A stretch of DNA of 64,000 bases. Origin: DATLNF01 sp035536235 (GTDB lineage Bacteria > Actinomycetota > Actinomycetes > BP-191). The stretch is taken from NCBI GenBank assembly GCA_035536235.1, contig DATLOQ010000119.1, positions 15,710-79,709 of the forward strand. Reading direction: 5' to 3'. Below the pieces are notes generated by a model, which searched no databases, was not told the DNA's origin, and saw only the letters and a program-made list of their open reading frames with translations. The translations under genes were made by a program, and so were the position numbers. Shown piece after piece: positions 49,217-58,614 of this stretch (position 1 is its first letter; the number at the start of each line of letters is the position of its first letter).

Positions 49217-50734
49217 ATGACATCAGTCCTGGCCGTCGACGCTGGCACGACGGGAGTGACGGCCCTCGTGGTGGACGACGCGGGGGCGGTGATCGCACGG
49301 GGCTACCGCGAGTTCGCCCAGCACTTCCCCGAGCCCGGCTGGGTCGAGCACGAGCCCGCCGACATCTGGGCCGCCGTGCTCGGAGCGACGGGCGACGCCC
49401 TCGCCACCAGCCCCACCGCGCCCGTCGCGCTCGGCCTCACCAACCAGCGCGAGACGGCGGTGCTGTGGGACCGGCAGACCCTGCGCGCCCCCCGCCGAGC
49501 CGTCGTCTGGCAGGACCGGCGTACGACGGCGATCTGCTCGCAGCTTCGCGACGAAGGTCACGAGCCGCGGGTCCGCGAGCTCACCGGGCTGCGGCTCGAC
49601 CCGTACTTCACCGCCACCAAGCTCACCTGGCTGCGCCAGCACGAGCCAGCGACCTGGCAGGGGGTGGAAAGCGGAGCGCTGGCAATCGGCACCGTCGACT
49701 CCTACGTCCTGGCCCGGCTCTCCGGCGGCGCCACCCACGCCACCGACGCGTCCAACGCCTCGCGCACTCTGCTTTACGACCTGCGGGCCGCGGGGTGGAG
49801 CGAGGAGCTCTGCGACCTCTTCGGCGTACCGCTCGCCGCCCTGCCGCAGGTGCGAGCCTCCGCCGGCGACTTCGGGCGCACCGACCCGGGCTCCTTCCAT
49901 GGCCTCGCCCTGCCGATCACCGGCATCGCGGGCGACCAGCAGGCGGCCCTGTTCGGTCAGGCCTGCTTCGCCACCGGCTCCAGCAAGTGCACCTACGGCA
50001 CCGGGTCCTTCGTCCTCGTCAACACTGGCGACTGGCCGGTCGTCAGTGAGGCCGGCCTGCTCACCACCGTGGCCTGGGATCTCGGTGCCGGCACCGTCTA
50101 CGCCCTGGAAGGTGCGATCTTCGTGACCGGTGCGGCCGTGCAGTGGCTGCGCGACGGGCTGGGCCTGATCGGCTCCGCGGCAGAGGTCGAGGCGCTGGCC
50201 GCGACGGTCGACGACAGCGGTGGTCTGGTGTTCGTCCCCGCGTTGACCGGTCTGGGCGCGCCGGACTGGGACCCGGACGCCCGAGGCGCGATCCAGGGCA
50301 TCACCCGCGGTACGACGGCCGCGCACCTGGCCAGGGCCACGCTCGAGGCGATCGCCTTCGAGGTGCGCGACGTCGTCGACGTGATGTCCCGGGAGGCGGG
50401 CTTGGCACTGGCCGAGCTCACCGTCGACGGCGGGGCGAGCGCCAACAACCTGCTCTGCCAGCTGCAGGCGGACCAGCTCGGCGTGCCGGTACGCCGACCG
50501 CGGACGCTGGAGACCACGGGACTCGGCGCCGCGTTCCTGGCCGGGCTGGGCGCTCGCGTGTGGGGCTCCACCGACGAGCTGGCGGCGTCCTGGCAGCTGG
50601 ACCGGCGCTTCGAGCCGCGCCCCGGCGTACGCCACGACGGCTCGCACGCGCTGTGGCGCCGGGCGGTGGACCGGACCCGCGGGTGGGCCGCCCAACAGGG
50701 CCAATATCCCCACGAGCCCCCTTTGGAGGGCTAG
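49217..50734 (+). CDS. glpK: Glycerol kinase
   Basis: A 505-residue FGGY-family kinase that phosphorylates glycerol to glycerol 3-phosphate. Motifs: VLAVDAGTTGVTALVVD, LGLTNQRETAVLWDRQT, AVVWQDRRTTAICSQL, PITGIAGDQQAALFGQACF, KCTYGTGSFVLVNTG and PALTGLGAPDWDPDARGAIQG. ATG 49217 gives the usual N-terminus. It probably shares a transcript with the DUF1028 gene. Downstream lie a Crp/Fnr regulator and lipid genes (PlsC acyltransferase, lipase-like hydrolase), which fits glycerolipid turnover. Confidence 0.93.
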   Translation: MTSVLAVDAGTTGVTALVVDDAGAVIARGYREFAQHFPEPGWVEHEPADIWAAVLGATGDALATSPTAPVALGLTNQRETAVLWDRQTLRAPRRAVVWQDRRTTAICSQLRDEGHEPRVRELTGLRLDPYFTATKLTWLRQHEPATWQGVESGALAIGTVDSYVLARLSGGATHATDASNASRTLLYDLRAAGWSEELCDLFGVPLAALPQVRASAGDFGRTDPGSFHGLALPITGIAGDQQAALFGQACFATGSSKCTYGTGSFVLVNTGDWPVVSEAGLLTTVAWDLGAGTVYALEGAIFVTGAAVQWLRDGLGLIGSAAEVEALAATVDDSGGLVFVPALTGLGAPDWDPDARGAIQGITRGTTAAHLARATLEAIAFEVRDVVDVMSREAGLALAELTVDGGASANNLLCQLQADQLGVPVRRPRTLETTGLGAAFLAGLGARVWGSTDELAASWQLDRRFEPRPGVRHDGSHALWRRAVDRTRGWAAQQGQYPHEPPLEG

Positions 50735-50766
50735 GCTTGGCTCGGCCGAATCCCCGGGGGGGAATT

Positions 50767-51462
50767 GTGAACAACCCAAACGCCGGCGCGCTGCTTCGCA
50801 GCACCGAGCTGTTCGCGAGCTTGGATGAGGACACGGCCGATCAGCTGGCCCAGCAGATGATCACCCGCAGCTACAGCAAGGGCCAGCAGCTCGTGCACCA
50901 GGGCGATGCCGGCGCCACCCTCTTCGTCATCGTGGACGGCTGCGTCTCAGTCTTCGTGACGTCGGAGAACGGCGACCGCATGACGCTGGCTACCCTCGGG
51001 CGGACCGACGTGTTCGGGGAGATCGCCTTGCTGGACGAGGGCCCCCGGTCGGCGTCGGCAGAGGCGGTGGAGCGCACCACCGTCCTGACCCTCTCGCGGT
51101 CCGCCTTCGTGGCGCTGTTGCGCGACCAGCCGGCGGTGCTCGACCAGCTGCTCCGCGTGATGGGAGCGCTGGCGCGCCGGCTGTCCGAGCAGACCGCCGA
51201 CTTCGTCTTCCTCGACCTGCCCGGACGGGTCGCCAAGGTCGTGCTCCGGCTGGCGCAGGACTCCGGGCTGGCCGCCAATGGAAACCCGGTAGAGGTAGCA
51301 GTGACCCAGGCCCGGCTGGCCGAGATGGTCGGCGGCTCGCGGCAGAGCGTCAACCAGATCCTGCAGAACTTCCAGCAGCGCGGCATGCTCGAGGTGGCTG
51401 GACGGCGGCTGGTGGTGACCGACGCGGAGCTGCTCCGGCGCCGGGCCGGCATCGCCAGCTAG
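50767..51462 (+). CDS. Crp/Fnr-family transcriptional regulator
   Basis: A 231-residue regulator: cyclic-nucleotide-binding domain (about 12-130, with GDAGATLFVIVDGCVSVFV and FGEIALLDEGPRSASAEAVE, where the Arg-Ser pair sits at the phosphate-binding loop), dimerisation helix, and winged HTH (VTQARLAEMVGGSRQSVNQILQNFQQRGML). No Fnr-type Cys cluster is present. cAMP binding is plausible because GEIALLDEGPRSA keeps the Glu, Arg and Ser of cAMP sites. A ribosome site GGGGGGAA precedes GTG 50767; TAGGCT (50732-50737), overlapping the glpK stop, may be its -10. Targets are unknown. Confidence 0.88.
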   Translation: MNNPNAGALLRSTELFASLDEDTADQLAQQMITRSYSKGQQLVHQGDAGATLFVIVDGCVSVFVTSENGDRMTLATLGRTDVFGEIALLDEGPRSASAEAVERTTVLTLSRSAFVALLRDQPAVLDQLLRVMGALARRLSEQTADFVFLDLPGRVAKVVLRLAQDSGLAANGNPVEVAVTQARLAEMVGGSRQSVNQILQNFQQRGMLEVAGRRLVVTDAELLRRRAGIAS

Positions 51463-51476
51463 ACAGACTGGAGGGC

Positions 51477-52211
51477 TTACCCCGCTCGGCGGGTCGGCGC
51501 GTCGCTGACCATGGCTTCGCGGGCCGCCGCCGACGCGTCGGCGATCTCCGACTTGGCCGACGTGGCGTACTTGTCGACGTACTCCTGACCGGAGAGCTGC
51601 ATCAGCTCGTACATGATCTCGTCGGTCATTGATCGGAGCACGAACCGATCGTGTTCCATGCCCGCGTAGCGAGAGAAGTCGAGCGGCTTGCCCAGGCGCA
51701 CGCCGACTTTCTGGATCTTCGGGATGACCTGCCCGGGCGGCTGGATCTCGAACGTGTTGATCATCGCCACCGGGATGACCGGCACGCCGGCCTCCAGCGC
51801 CATCCGGGCCACGCCGGTCTTGCCGCGGTAGAGCCGCCCGTCGGGCGACCGGGTGCCCTCGGGGTAGATGCCGAGCAGCTTGCCCTCGCGCAGCACGCGC
51901 TTGCCCGTCTCCAACGCCGCGTGCGATGCCCGGCCTCCAGTGCGGTCCACGGGCAGCTGTCCGGCGCCTTTGAAGAAGGCGGCCTTCAGCCGGCCTTTGA
52001 GGCCCCCGGAGGTGAAGTAGTCGCTCTTGGCCAGGAAGGTGATCTTCCGCGGCACGACGAGCGGCAGGAAGATCGAGTCGGAGAACGACAGGTGGTTGGA
52101 GGCGAGAATCACCCCGCCCTCGGCTGGCAGATGCTCGAGGCCTTCGACCTTGGGCCGGAAGAGAGTGCGCAGGATCGGTGTCAAGACCAGCTTGACCACC
52201 CAGTAGAACAC
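51477..52211 (-). CDS. plsC: 1-acyl-glycerol-3-phosphate acyltransferase (PlsC family)
   Basis: A 244-residue membrane-associated acyltransferase. The catalytic motif is ASNHLSFSDSIFLP (NHxxxxD), with FFKGAGQLPVDR, LGIYPEGTRSPDGRLYRGKTG and VPVIPVAMINT as the other acyltransferase blocks. It transfers an acyl chain to lysophosphatidate or a related acceptor in phospholipid synthesis. GTG 52211 follows a GAGAGGT site. A comparable PlsC-like gene (Rv2182c) closes the corresponding block of M. tuberculosis. Confidence 0.88.
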   Translation of the reverse strand: MFYWVVKLVLTPILRTLFRPKVEGLEHLPAEGGVILASNHLSFSDSIFLPLVVPRKITFLAKSDYFTSGGLKGRLKAAFFKGAGQLPVDRTGGRASHAALETGKRVLREGKLLGIYPEGTRSPDGRLYRGKTGVARMALEAGVPVIPVAMINTFEIQPPGQVIPKIQKVGVRLGKPLDFSRYAGMEHDRFVLRSMTDEIMYELMQLSGQEYVDKYATSAKSEIADASAAAREAMVSDAPTRRAG

Positions 52212-52348
52212 CCAGCCACCTCTCGCCCGACCTCGTTCCCCCGCCGCGCCTGACCTTAGAGATCGCGCTGAGCAGAGTCCATACCGGCCCCGGCACGCCG
52301 TACGATGGCAGCGCCAGCCCGCAGCGCAGCACCCCGAGGAGCATGCCC

Positions 52349-53101
52349 GTGCCCGTCCGTCCTGGCGCTGAACCGTTCGCTTTCCCGGGAGGCCCAGTAG
52401 GGGCGCTGCTCGTGCACGGCTTCACCGGCTCACCCGCGAGCATGCGCCCGTGGGGCGAGCACCTGAGCGCGGCTGGGCTGACCGTGCTGGGACCCCGGCT
52501 GCCCGGTCACGGCACCCGGTGGCAGGACCTCAACCTGACCCGGTGGACCGACTGGTACGCCGAGGCGCAACGCGGCCTGCTCGATCTCGCCGGGCGTTGC
52601 GATCACGTCTTCGTTCTGGGTCTGTCGATGGGTGGCTGCCTGAGCCTTCGGCTGGCCGAGGAGCACCGCGAGATCGTCCGCGGACTCGTGCTGGTCAACC
52701 CGAGCCTGCTGACCCTGCGCAAGGACTTCAAGCTGCTGCCGCTGCTGTCCAAGGTCGTCCCCGGGATGCCCGGCATCATCAACGACATCAAGAAGCCCGG
52801 CATGGACGAGGTGGGCTATCCGAAGATCCCGCTGAAGGCGGCCGCGTCGCTGCCGGACATGTGGCGTACGACGTCTGCTGACCTCGGGCGGATCGAGTGT
52901 CCGACCCTGGTCTTCCGCAGCCGGACGGACCACGTGGTCGAGGCAGCGAGCACCTCGCTGCTGCTGGCCCAGATCGGCACCAGCGACGTCGAGGAGCGAG
53001 TGCTGGAGGAGAGCTACCACGTTGCGACGCTCGACAACGACGCTCCGGCCATCTTCGACGGCAGCCTCGACTTCGTCCGCAAGCACACCCCGAGCGGATG
53101 A
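52349..53101 (+). CDS. Alpha/beta hydrolase (monoacylglycerol-lipase/esterase-like)
   Basis: A 250-residue alpha/beta hydrolase. HGFTGSPASMRPWGEHL carries the oxyanion region, VLGLSMGGCLSLRLAEEH the nucleophile Ser, RSRTDHVV the Asp and EESYHVATLDND the His. The pattern matches carboxylesterase/monoacylglycerol lipase enzymes such as Est30-type. The start is set at GTG 52349, because GAGGAG (52336-52341) is then seven bases away; the ATG at 52343 is only one base from it. Next to plsC and glpK it may act in lipid turnover. Confidence 0.85.
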   Translation: MPVRPGAEPFAFPGGPVGALLVHGFTGSPASMRPWGEHLSAAGLTVLGPRLPGHGTRWQDLNLTRWTDWYAEAQRGLLDLAGRCDHVFVLGLSMGGCLSLRLAEEHREIVRGLVLVNPSLLTLRKDFKLLPLLSKVVPGMPGIINDIKKPGMDEVGYPKIPLKAAASLPDMWRTTSADLGRIECPTLVFRSRTDHVVEAASTSLLLAQIGTSDVEERVLEESYHVATLDNDAPAIFDGSLDFVRKHTPSG

Positions 53102-53105
53102 GCTG

Positions 53106-53849
53106 GTGAGCGAGGGCCCGCTGGACGACGACGACGTACGCCGGATGCCCGCCGGCGTACGCGCCAACGCGCTGGCCGCGGACTACTTCACGCTGCTGCG
53201 TGAGGTCGATCACCGGGTCGCCGACGCGGTGCTCGACGCCTGGGAGGATGCGGGGGTAGCGGCCTACGTCGAGCCGGCGCCGCCGGCCGCGCTCGAGGGC
53301 TACGCCCGCCCGCGCTTCACAACGCCCCATGACCGGCTCTACGTCGACTGCGAGCGCCGCGATGCGGCCGACGACGTCGTCGCCCGCGAGCTGCCGGGGA
53401 TGGTGGCCGAGCTGGAGCCCATCGACCACGACGCGGCCTTCGATGCCATCGTCGCCGACTGGGACGCCCCGGTCGACGAGCAAGTGGCGCGCTGGCCGGT
53501 GACCGAAGACCTCGACGTCACCCTCCGGGACACCTCCGGTGACGAGCCGCGGTCGATCAGCATCCCGTTGGACCTGCCACCCGAGCCGGTGGAGGTGGAC
53601 GAGGGCCATTACGTCCCGCCACCGCCCCCGCCGCTGCCCAAGCCCGACTACAACACCAAGCTGGCAGCCGCCGCTATCGCCTTCGGCTTCATCGCGCTCT
53701 TCCTGCTGCCGGTCTTCAACGTCTACGTGGCTCAAGAGGTCCAGGTGTTCGGCGTGTTCGGCATCCTCGGTGGTATCGCCTTTCTGGTGTCCCGCCTGCG
53801 CGACGGCCCGTCGATCGACGACGGCCCCGACGACGGAGCGGTGGTCTAA
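53106..53849 (+). CDS. Acidic protein with C-terminal membrane hairpin, function unknown
   Basis: A 247-residue protein. The N-terminal 170 residues are soluble and strongly acidic (GPLDDDDVRRMP, WEDAGVAAYVEP, YVDCERRDAADDVVARELP), followed by a run of seven prolines (VPPPPPPLPKPDY) and two closely spaced hydrophobic helices (about 190-210 and 215-232), ending with an acidic tail. It looks like a conserved actinobacterial membrane protein, but no function could be assigned. GTG 53106 starts four bases after the hydrolase stop, and its stop is directly followed by the GTG of the next gene, so the three form an operon. Confidence 0.72.
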   Translation: MSEGPLDDDDVRRMPAGVRANALAADYFTLLREVDHRVADAVLDAWEDAGVAAYVEPAPPAALEGYARPRFTTPHDRLYVDCERRDAADDVVARELPGMVAELEPIDHDAAFDAIVADWDAPVDEQVARWPVTEDLDVTLRDTSGDEPRSISIPLDLPPEPVEVDEGHYVPPPPPPLPKPDYNTKLAAAAIAFGFIALFLLPVFNVYVAQEVQVFGVFGILGGIAFLVSRLRDGPSIDDGPDDGAVV

Positions 53850-55082
53850 GTGCCCGCGAGTGAGACAGTCGAGATCAGCGGTCACCTGATGGACTCAGGG
53901 ATCCTGGCCAGGGTGCTCGACGACGTGCTCGAGTACGGCGGCGACTACGTCATCGAGCACTTCGACCTCGGCCGCAACCACGACGACCCGTCGAAGGCGA
54001 CCATTCGGGTCGGCGCGGAGAACGAGGACCAGCTGCAGCGCGTGTTGATGCGGCTGCAGATCCACGGCGTCAACCAGGTCCATCCCGGTGAGGCGGTCCT
54101 GAAGCCGGCTGACCGAGCCGGTGTCTTCCCGGAGGACTTCTACTCGACGACCAACCTCGACACCCTCGTCCGGGTCGACGGGCACTGGATCCCCGTCGAC
54201 CAGCCGGAGATGGACTGCGGGCTCGTCTACCGCGACGGCCGAGTGCGAACCGTGCCGGTGAGCGATGTCATCGCCGGTGAGCTCGTCGTCTGCGGTGCCA
54301 GCGGGGTGAAGGTCGTCCTGCCGGCGAAGGAGCACTCCTCCAATGCCGAGACGTTCGAGTTCATGTCCTCCTCCATCTCCAGTGAGAAGCCGCAGGCGCT
54401 GCTGGTCCGCCAGATCGCCGAGCAGATGCGCAATGTGCGCCAGGAAGGCAAGCGGATCCTCTGGGTCGCCGGCCCCGCCGTCGTGCACACCGGGGCGGCA
54501 CCCGCGATGGTTGCGCTCGTGCGAGCCGGCTTCGTCGACGTCCTCTTCGCCGGCAACGCACTCGCCACCCACGACATCGAGTCGGCTCTCTACGGCACCT
54601 CGCTGGGGGTCGACCTGGCCAAGGGGTCGGGTGTCGAGCACGGCCACGAGCACCACATCCGAGCGATCAACACGATCCGTCGGGCCGGTTCCATCGCCGA
54701 CGCCGTAACGCAAGGGGTCCTGACCGGCGGCGTGATGCACGCGATGGTGGAGGCGGACAAGCCCTTCGTGCTCGTCGGGTCGGTGCGCGACGACGGCCCG
54801 CTGCCGGACGTCTTCACCGACGTCATCGAGGGCCAGCGGGCGATGCGCGGCGAGCTGCGCGACGTCGGATTCGCCATCATGGTCGCGACGATGCTGCACT
54901 CGATCGCGACCGGCAACATCCTGCCGGCGTCGATCCCGCTGGTCTGCGTGGACATCAACCCGGCGACGGTGACCAAGCTCGCCGACCGCGGCTCGGCGCA
55001 GGCGGTGGGCATCGTCACCGACATCGGATTGTTCCTCGAGCAGCTGGCCGGCCAGCTGGTGCCGTCGTACGCCCACCCCTGA
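53850..55082 (+). CDS. TIGR00300/LOR-SDH domain protein, ornithine-cyclodeaminase type
   Basis: A 410-residue protein. The N-terminal LOR/SDH domain (about 5-100) begins ETVEISGHLMDSGILARVLD; the rest has the conserved VKVVLPAKEHSSNAETFEFMSS-like stretch, VAGPAVVHTGAAPAMVALVRAGFVDVLFAGNALATHDIES and LGVDLAKGSGVEHGHEHHIRAINTI, and a NAD-binding Rossmann-like core. Related archaeal and cyanobacterial (AgrE/ArgZ C-terminal) proteins convert ornithine to proline and ammonia. That reaction is likely but not proved here. The start is immediately after the stop of the upstream gene. Confidence 0.82.
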   Translation: MPASETVEISGHLMDSGILARVLDDVLEYGGDYVIEHFDLGRNHDDPSKATIRVGAENEDQLQRVLMRLQIHGVNQVHPGEAVLKPADRAGVFPEDFYSTTNLDTLVRVDGHWIPVDQPEMDCGLVYRDGRVRTVPVSDVIAGELVVCGASGVKVVLPAKEHSSNAETFEFMSSSISSEKPQALLVRQIAEQMRNVRQEGKRILWVAGPAVVHTGAAPAMVALVRAGFVDVLFAGNALATHDIESALYGTSLGVDLAKGSGVEHGHEHHIRAINTIRRAGSIADAVTQGVLTGGVMHAMVEADKPFVLVGSVRDDGPLPDVFTDVIEGQRAMRGELRDVGFAIMVATMLHSIATGNILPASIPLVCVDINPATVTKLADRGSAQAVGIVTDIGLFLEQLAGQLVPSYAHP

Positions 55083-55191
55083 CTCGCGCTTCCATGTCGA
55101 TCTGTGCGCCGACGTACGCGGTCAACCACGATCGGTCCGCCGCACGGTTCGCGTGACGTACGCCGCGAGAAAGCCAGAGGAGCCGCGAGAG

Positions 55192-58100
55192 CTAGCCGGC
55201 GATCGACGTCAGCTGGCCGACGAAGACGCTGGGCAGACCCGCGGGACTGCCGAGGTCGTTGAGGAGCTGATCGACCACCTCGACTGTTTCGGCCGGCTGC
55301 GCCACACCGGCCCGGCGGGCTGACTCGCTCTGCCACAGCAGTGCGCGGGCAAGCCAGACCGTCGACCCGATTGTCGCCCAGGCTGTCGCTGCGGTGTGGA
55401 AGCACTCGGCGGCTTCGACCCAGCTGCCGCGCACCGCGTGGCGTAAACCGCTGTTCTCGCTCGCCGTCGCCTCGAGCTCGACGCTGTGCTCAGGCGCCGT
55501 GCCAATGCGCTGTGACGTCTGCTGACCGCTCAGCAGCTGGGCCTGTTCGAGACACGACGCGGCCAGCGCTCCGTGCTGCGGGGTGTCCTGCCGGCGTGCT
55601 GCGTCGAGGGCCTCGGCCAGCAGGACGACCGCGCGCCCGGGATCCCCTACCAGCGCCGCCCGGCCCAGGTCGAGCCGCACTGGCACCGCGTAGAGGACTT
55701 CCCCCTGACGCTCCAGCAGGACGACCGCGGCTTCACCTAGCACGCTTGCGTGCGACCAGTCTCCACTGTCTCGAGCGATCGCCAGTCCTGCCAGATCGGC
55801 GTCCGGGTTGAGAAGGTCTCCGATCTCCCCCAACAGCTCTCGCCCGACGCTTACTCGCATCAGGGCGGTCGGCAGGTCCCGCATGAGCAGCCTCGGTCGG
55901 GCCGAGTGGATGTGCGCCATCGCGATGAGACGACGCAGACCGAGCCGGTCACCAAGCGTCACCGCAGCGACGAAGACGCGTTCATTCTCCTCCGCTGCAC
56001 CCAGTGCGGAGGTGGCTGCCAGCCGGCAGATCAGCGCGTCGACGGTGACGCGGGTAGCGCCGACCGCTGTCGCATCCGCATAGGCCGACCTGGTGAGCTC
56101 CAGAGCCACGTGGTTCTCGCCCCGGTTCTGCGCAACAAACGCCCCCGCGCGTCGTAGTGAAGCCCGGGCACGGAGGTCTCTGTCGAAGTCGGTCGATGCC
56201 TCCGCAATCGCATACCACCTGCTGAAGGCCGCCCCGCCCTCGGTGCTCAGCTCGTAGGACAGGTCGATCGCGACGTCACGCTGCCCGGCGAGGTCTCCGG
56301 CCGCGACGAACGCGTCGTACGCGCGAGCAAGTCCGGAGAGGTAGGCACGCCGATCGGTCAGCCGCGCGTTGAACGCCTGGTATCTGAGCGTGTGGGCCAT
56401 CCCCACGGCATCACCCGCAGACTGGAGCAGGGCTAGTGCCTCCTCGAACACCGGCTCCGCCTCGCTGACCCGGCTCAGGGCGCTCAGCGTCTGAGCCCGC
56501 AGGCGTCGAGCCCAGCCGCGAGAGCTCGGCTCGGTGTCGACGTCCATGACCACTTCGGCGTCGTCGAGGTCTGCGAACACACCCGCGTACTCCTGAAGGT
56601 CGAAACGAGCGGCGGCCCTAGCCGTGGCCAGATCGGCGCTGACGTTCGCCGGAAAGCACTCCGGCGCGGCGCCGACGATGCCGAGCGCGCGGGTCAGCGT
56701 CGCTTCGGCGCGGCGCGGCTGACCGGCGCCGAGCTCGTCGGCGTGCCGAGCGAGATGCTCGACCGCCGCGCTGGCCAGGCCGCATCTCGGGTGCCCCGAT
56801 GTCGCGGTGTCTGCCGCTACGAGGTCCCACGCCGATGCGTAGTGGTGGGCCAGCAGTACCGACGGGATCGCAGTCCCGGAGTCCGTCGACGCGTCGGCGA
56901 GCCACCCCGCCGCGGAGAGGTGCCGGTCCGCCCGCGTTCGCCTCGACAGCGACCCGTACGCGACCTCGCGGATGAGGGCGTGCTTGAAGACGTACTCCCG
57001 GCTGCCTCGGACCGAGGTGGCCGGACTGCGACGCAGCAGACCGCGCCGCTCCAGCGAGTCAAGCAGCGCACCGACGTCACGACCCGGATCGACGTGAGTG
57101 AGCCAGCCGTCCCACACCGCATCACCGGCCACCGCCGCGTCCTGGACAAGGGACTTCTCCGCGGTGGGCAGCGCGTCCAGCCGAGCCCCGATGAACTGCC
57201 GCATCGACGTGGGGATCGCCGCGACCTGCGCGAGGTCAACCTCGAACGTGCCTTCGTCGATCACCACTCCGCCCGACTCGACGAGCAGCGCAAGGCACTC
57301 CTCCAGGAAAAGCGGGTTGCCGCCCGATCGGCGCATCAGCGCCGACACAACCGGGCCGGGCAGCGACGTGCCCAGCGTTCCCTTCAGCAGGTCCTGCATC
57401 TCCGCCTCGTCGAGCGGCCCGAGCGGATAGGAGGGACACTGCCCTGACCACCCGTCCGGGCGGGTCAGCCCCAGAACGACCACCGGCACGTCCCACGGCG
57501 CCGCGTGCACCTCCTCGAGCAGCCGCACCGAGTCAGCCGGCGCCCAGTGGAGGTCGTCGAGGATGAGCACCACGGGCTGCTTGCCGGCCAGCGGCTCGAC
57601 GAACTCGCGCAGGGTGTGCAGCGCAGCAGCGACCGGGTCGTCTCCGGTCGGCATCACCTGCTCGACCTCACCGAGCTGGGCCACGATCGCCGACCACGGA
57701 GTCAGCACCCCCTGGTCGTACGCCGAGCAGCCAGCCGAGATCACGGTCACATCGTCGTAGGAGCCGGACCATTCCAGAGCCAGCCGCGACTTGCCGTTGC
57801 CCGCTTCCCCGACGACGACGGCCACCTGGCTCTTTTGGGTCGTCCGCGCCGCCTCCAGGAGGACGTCGAGCTCACGCAGCAGCGACGTCCGGCCGACGAA
57901 GCCCGCCTTCAGCGACAGGGTGCGACGGCCCGCGACGGCGTCGGCGTTGATCCCCAGCGCGCGGTAGACCGCTACCGGCTCGGCGATGCCCCGCACCACG
58001 GTGGTCGTGGCCTCGTCGAAGTCCACCCGCCCCCGGGTCAGCTCCACAGTGCGCGCTCCGACGCAGACCTCCCCGGGCGCGGCTAAGCCGCACAGCCGCG

Positions 58101-58524
58101 ACGCCAAGTTCACCGCCTCCCCAGCAACCGAGACGTCCAGCGGCCCACCACCAGACCACACCGCGACCTCACCGGTGTTGATGCCGATGTGCAGCTCAGG
58201 CACCACGAATGGCCGGTCACCAGTGTTGATCTGCCGCAGCGCGTCGTGCAGCCCGAACGCCGCGCGCACCGCCCGCTCCGCGTCGTCCTCATGAGCCAGC
58301 GGCGCGCCGAAGATCGCCAGGAACCCATCACCCTGGATGCCCGGGACCGTCGCGCCGAAAGACTCCGCCACCGCGCGCAACGCCCGCATCGCCGGACGCA
58401 CCACGTCGTGCACATCCTCAGGATCCAGCCGTGCACACAGCTCGGTGTAGCCCGACAGGTCAGCGAAGAGCATCGTCACCAGGCGACGCTCAGGCGCCGC
58501 CTCGACCTGCTCCGCCGGTACCAC
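55192..58524 (-). CDS. Cyclase-domain / AAA ATPase / TPR signalling protein, paralog 1
   Basis: A 1110-residue protein: class III nucleotide cyclase domain (15-190), AAA-type NTPase (about 210-480) with Walker A GEAGNGKSRLALEW and Walker B VVLILDDLHWAP, then a long TPR-like helical region. In the cyclase the metal Asp22 and Asp66 and the Asn139/Arg143 pair are kept, but the position of the substrate-selecting Lys is Gly62 and the Asp is Glu136. Unusual base specificity or loss of activity is therefore likely. No LuxR helix-turn-helix is visible at the end. It is 90 bases after paralog 2; TAGAGT (58551-58546) may be its own -10. Confidence 0.85.
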   Translation of the reverse strand: MVPAEQVEAAPERRLVTMLFADLSGYTELCARLDPEDVHDVVRPAMRALRAVAESFGATVPGIQGDGFLAIFGAPLAHEDDAERAVRAAFGLHDALRQINTGDRPFVVPELHIGINTGEVAVWSGGGPLDVSVAGEAVNLASRLCGLAAPGEVCVGARTVELTRGRVDFDEATTTVVRGIAEPVAVYRALGINADAVAGRRTLSLKAGFVGRTSLLRELDVLLEAARTTQKSQVAVVVGEAGNGKSRLALEWSGSYDDVTVISAGCSAYDQGVLTPWSAIVAQLGEVEQVMPTGDDPVAAALHTLREFVEPLAGKQPVVLILDDLHWAPADSVRLLEEVHAAPWDVPVVVLGLTRPDGWSGQCPSYPLGPLDEAEMQDLLKGTLGTSLPGPVVSALMRRSGGNPLFLEECLALLVESGGVVIDEGTFEVDLAQVAAIPTSMRQFIGARLDALPTAEKSLVQDAAVAGDAVWDGWLTHVDPGRDVGALLDSLERRGLLRRSPATSVRGSREYVFKHALIREVAYGSLSRRTRADRHLSAAGWLADASTDSGTAIPSVLLAHHYASAWDLVAADTATSGHPRCGLASAAVEHLARHADELGAGQPRRAEATLTRALGIVGAAPECFPANVSADLATARAAARFDLQEYAGVFADLDDAEVVMDVDTEPSSRGWARRLRAQTLSALSRVSEAEPVFEEALALLQSAGDAVGMAHTLRYQAFNARLTDRRAYLSGLARAYDAFVAAGDLAGQRDVAIDLSYELSTEGGAAFSRWYAIAEASTDFDRDLRARASLRRAGAFVAQNRGENHVALELTRSAYADATAVGATRVTVDALICRLAATSALGAAEENERVFVAAVTLGDRLGLRRLIAMAHIHSARPRLLMRDLPTALMRVSVGRELLGEIGDLLNPDADLAGLAIARDSGDWSHASVLGEAAVVLLERQGEVLYAVPVRLDLGRAALVGDPGRAVVLLAEALDAARRQDTPQHGALAASCLEQAQLLSGQQTSQRIGTAPEHSVELEATASENSGLRHAVRGSWVEAAECFHTAATAWATIGSTVWLARALLWQSESARRAGVAQPAETVEVVDQLLNDLGSPAGLPSVFVGQLTSIAG

Positions 58525-58614
58525 GTCGCCGCACCCCCTCCGACGACTCTAGCCCGCCTCGTCCCGCTCGACGTCGAGCCGGCAGGTGGCAACGCCGGTG
58601 CGCATGCGCGACGG

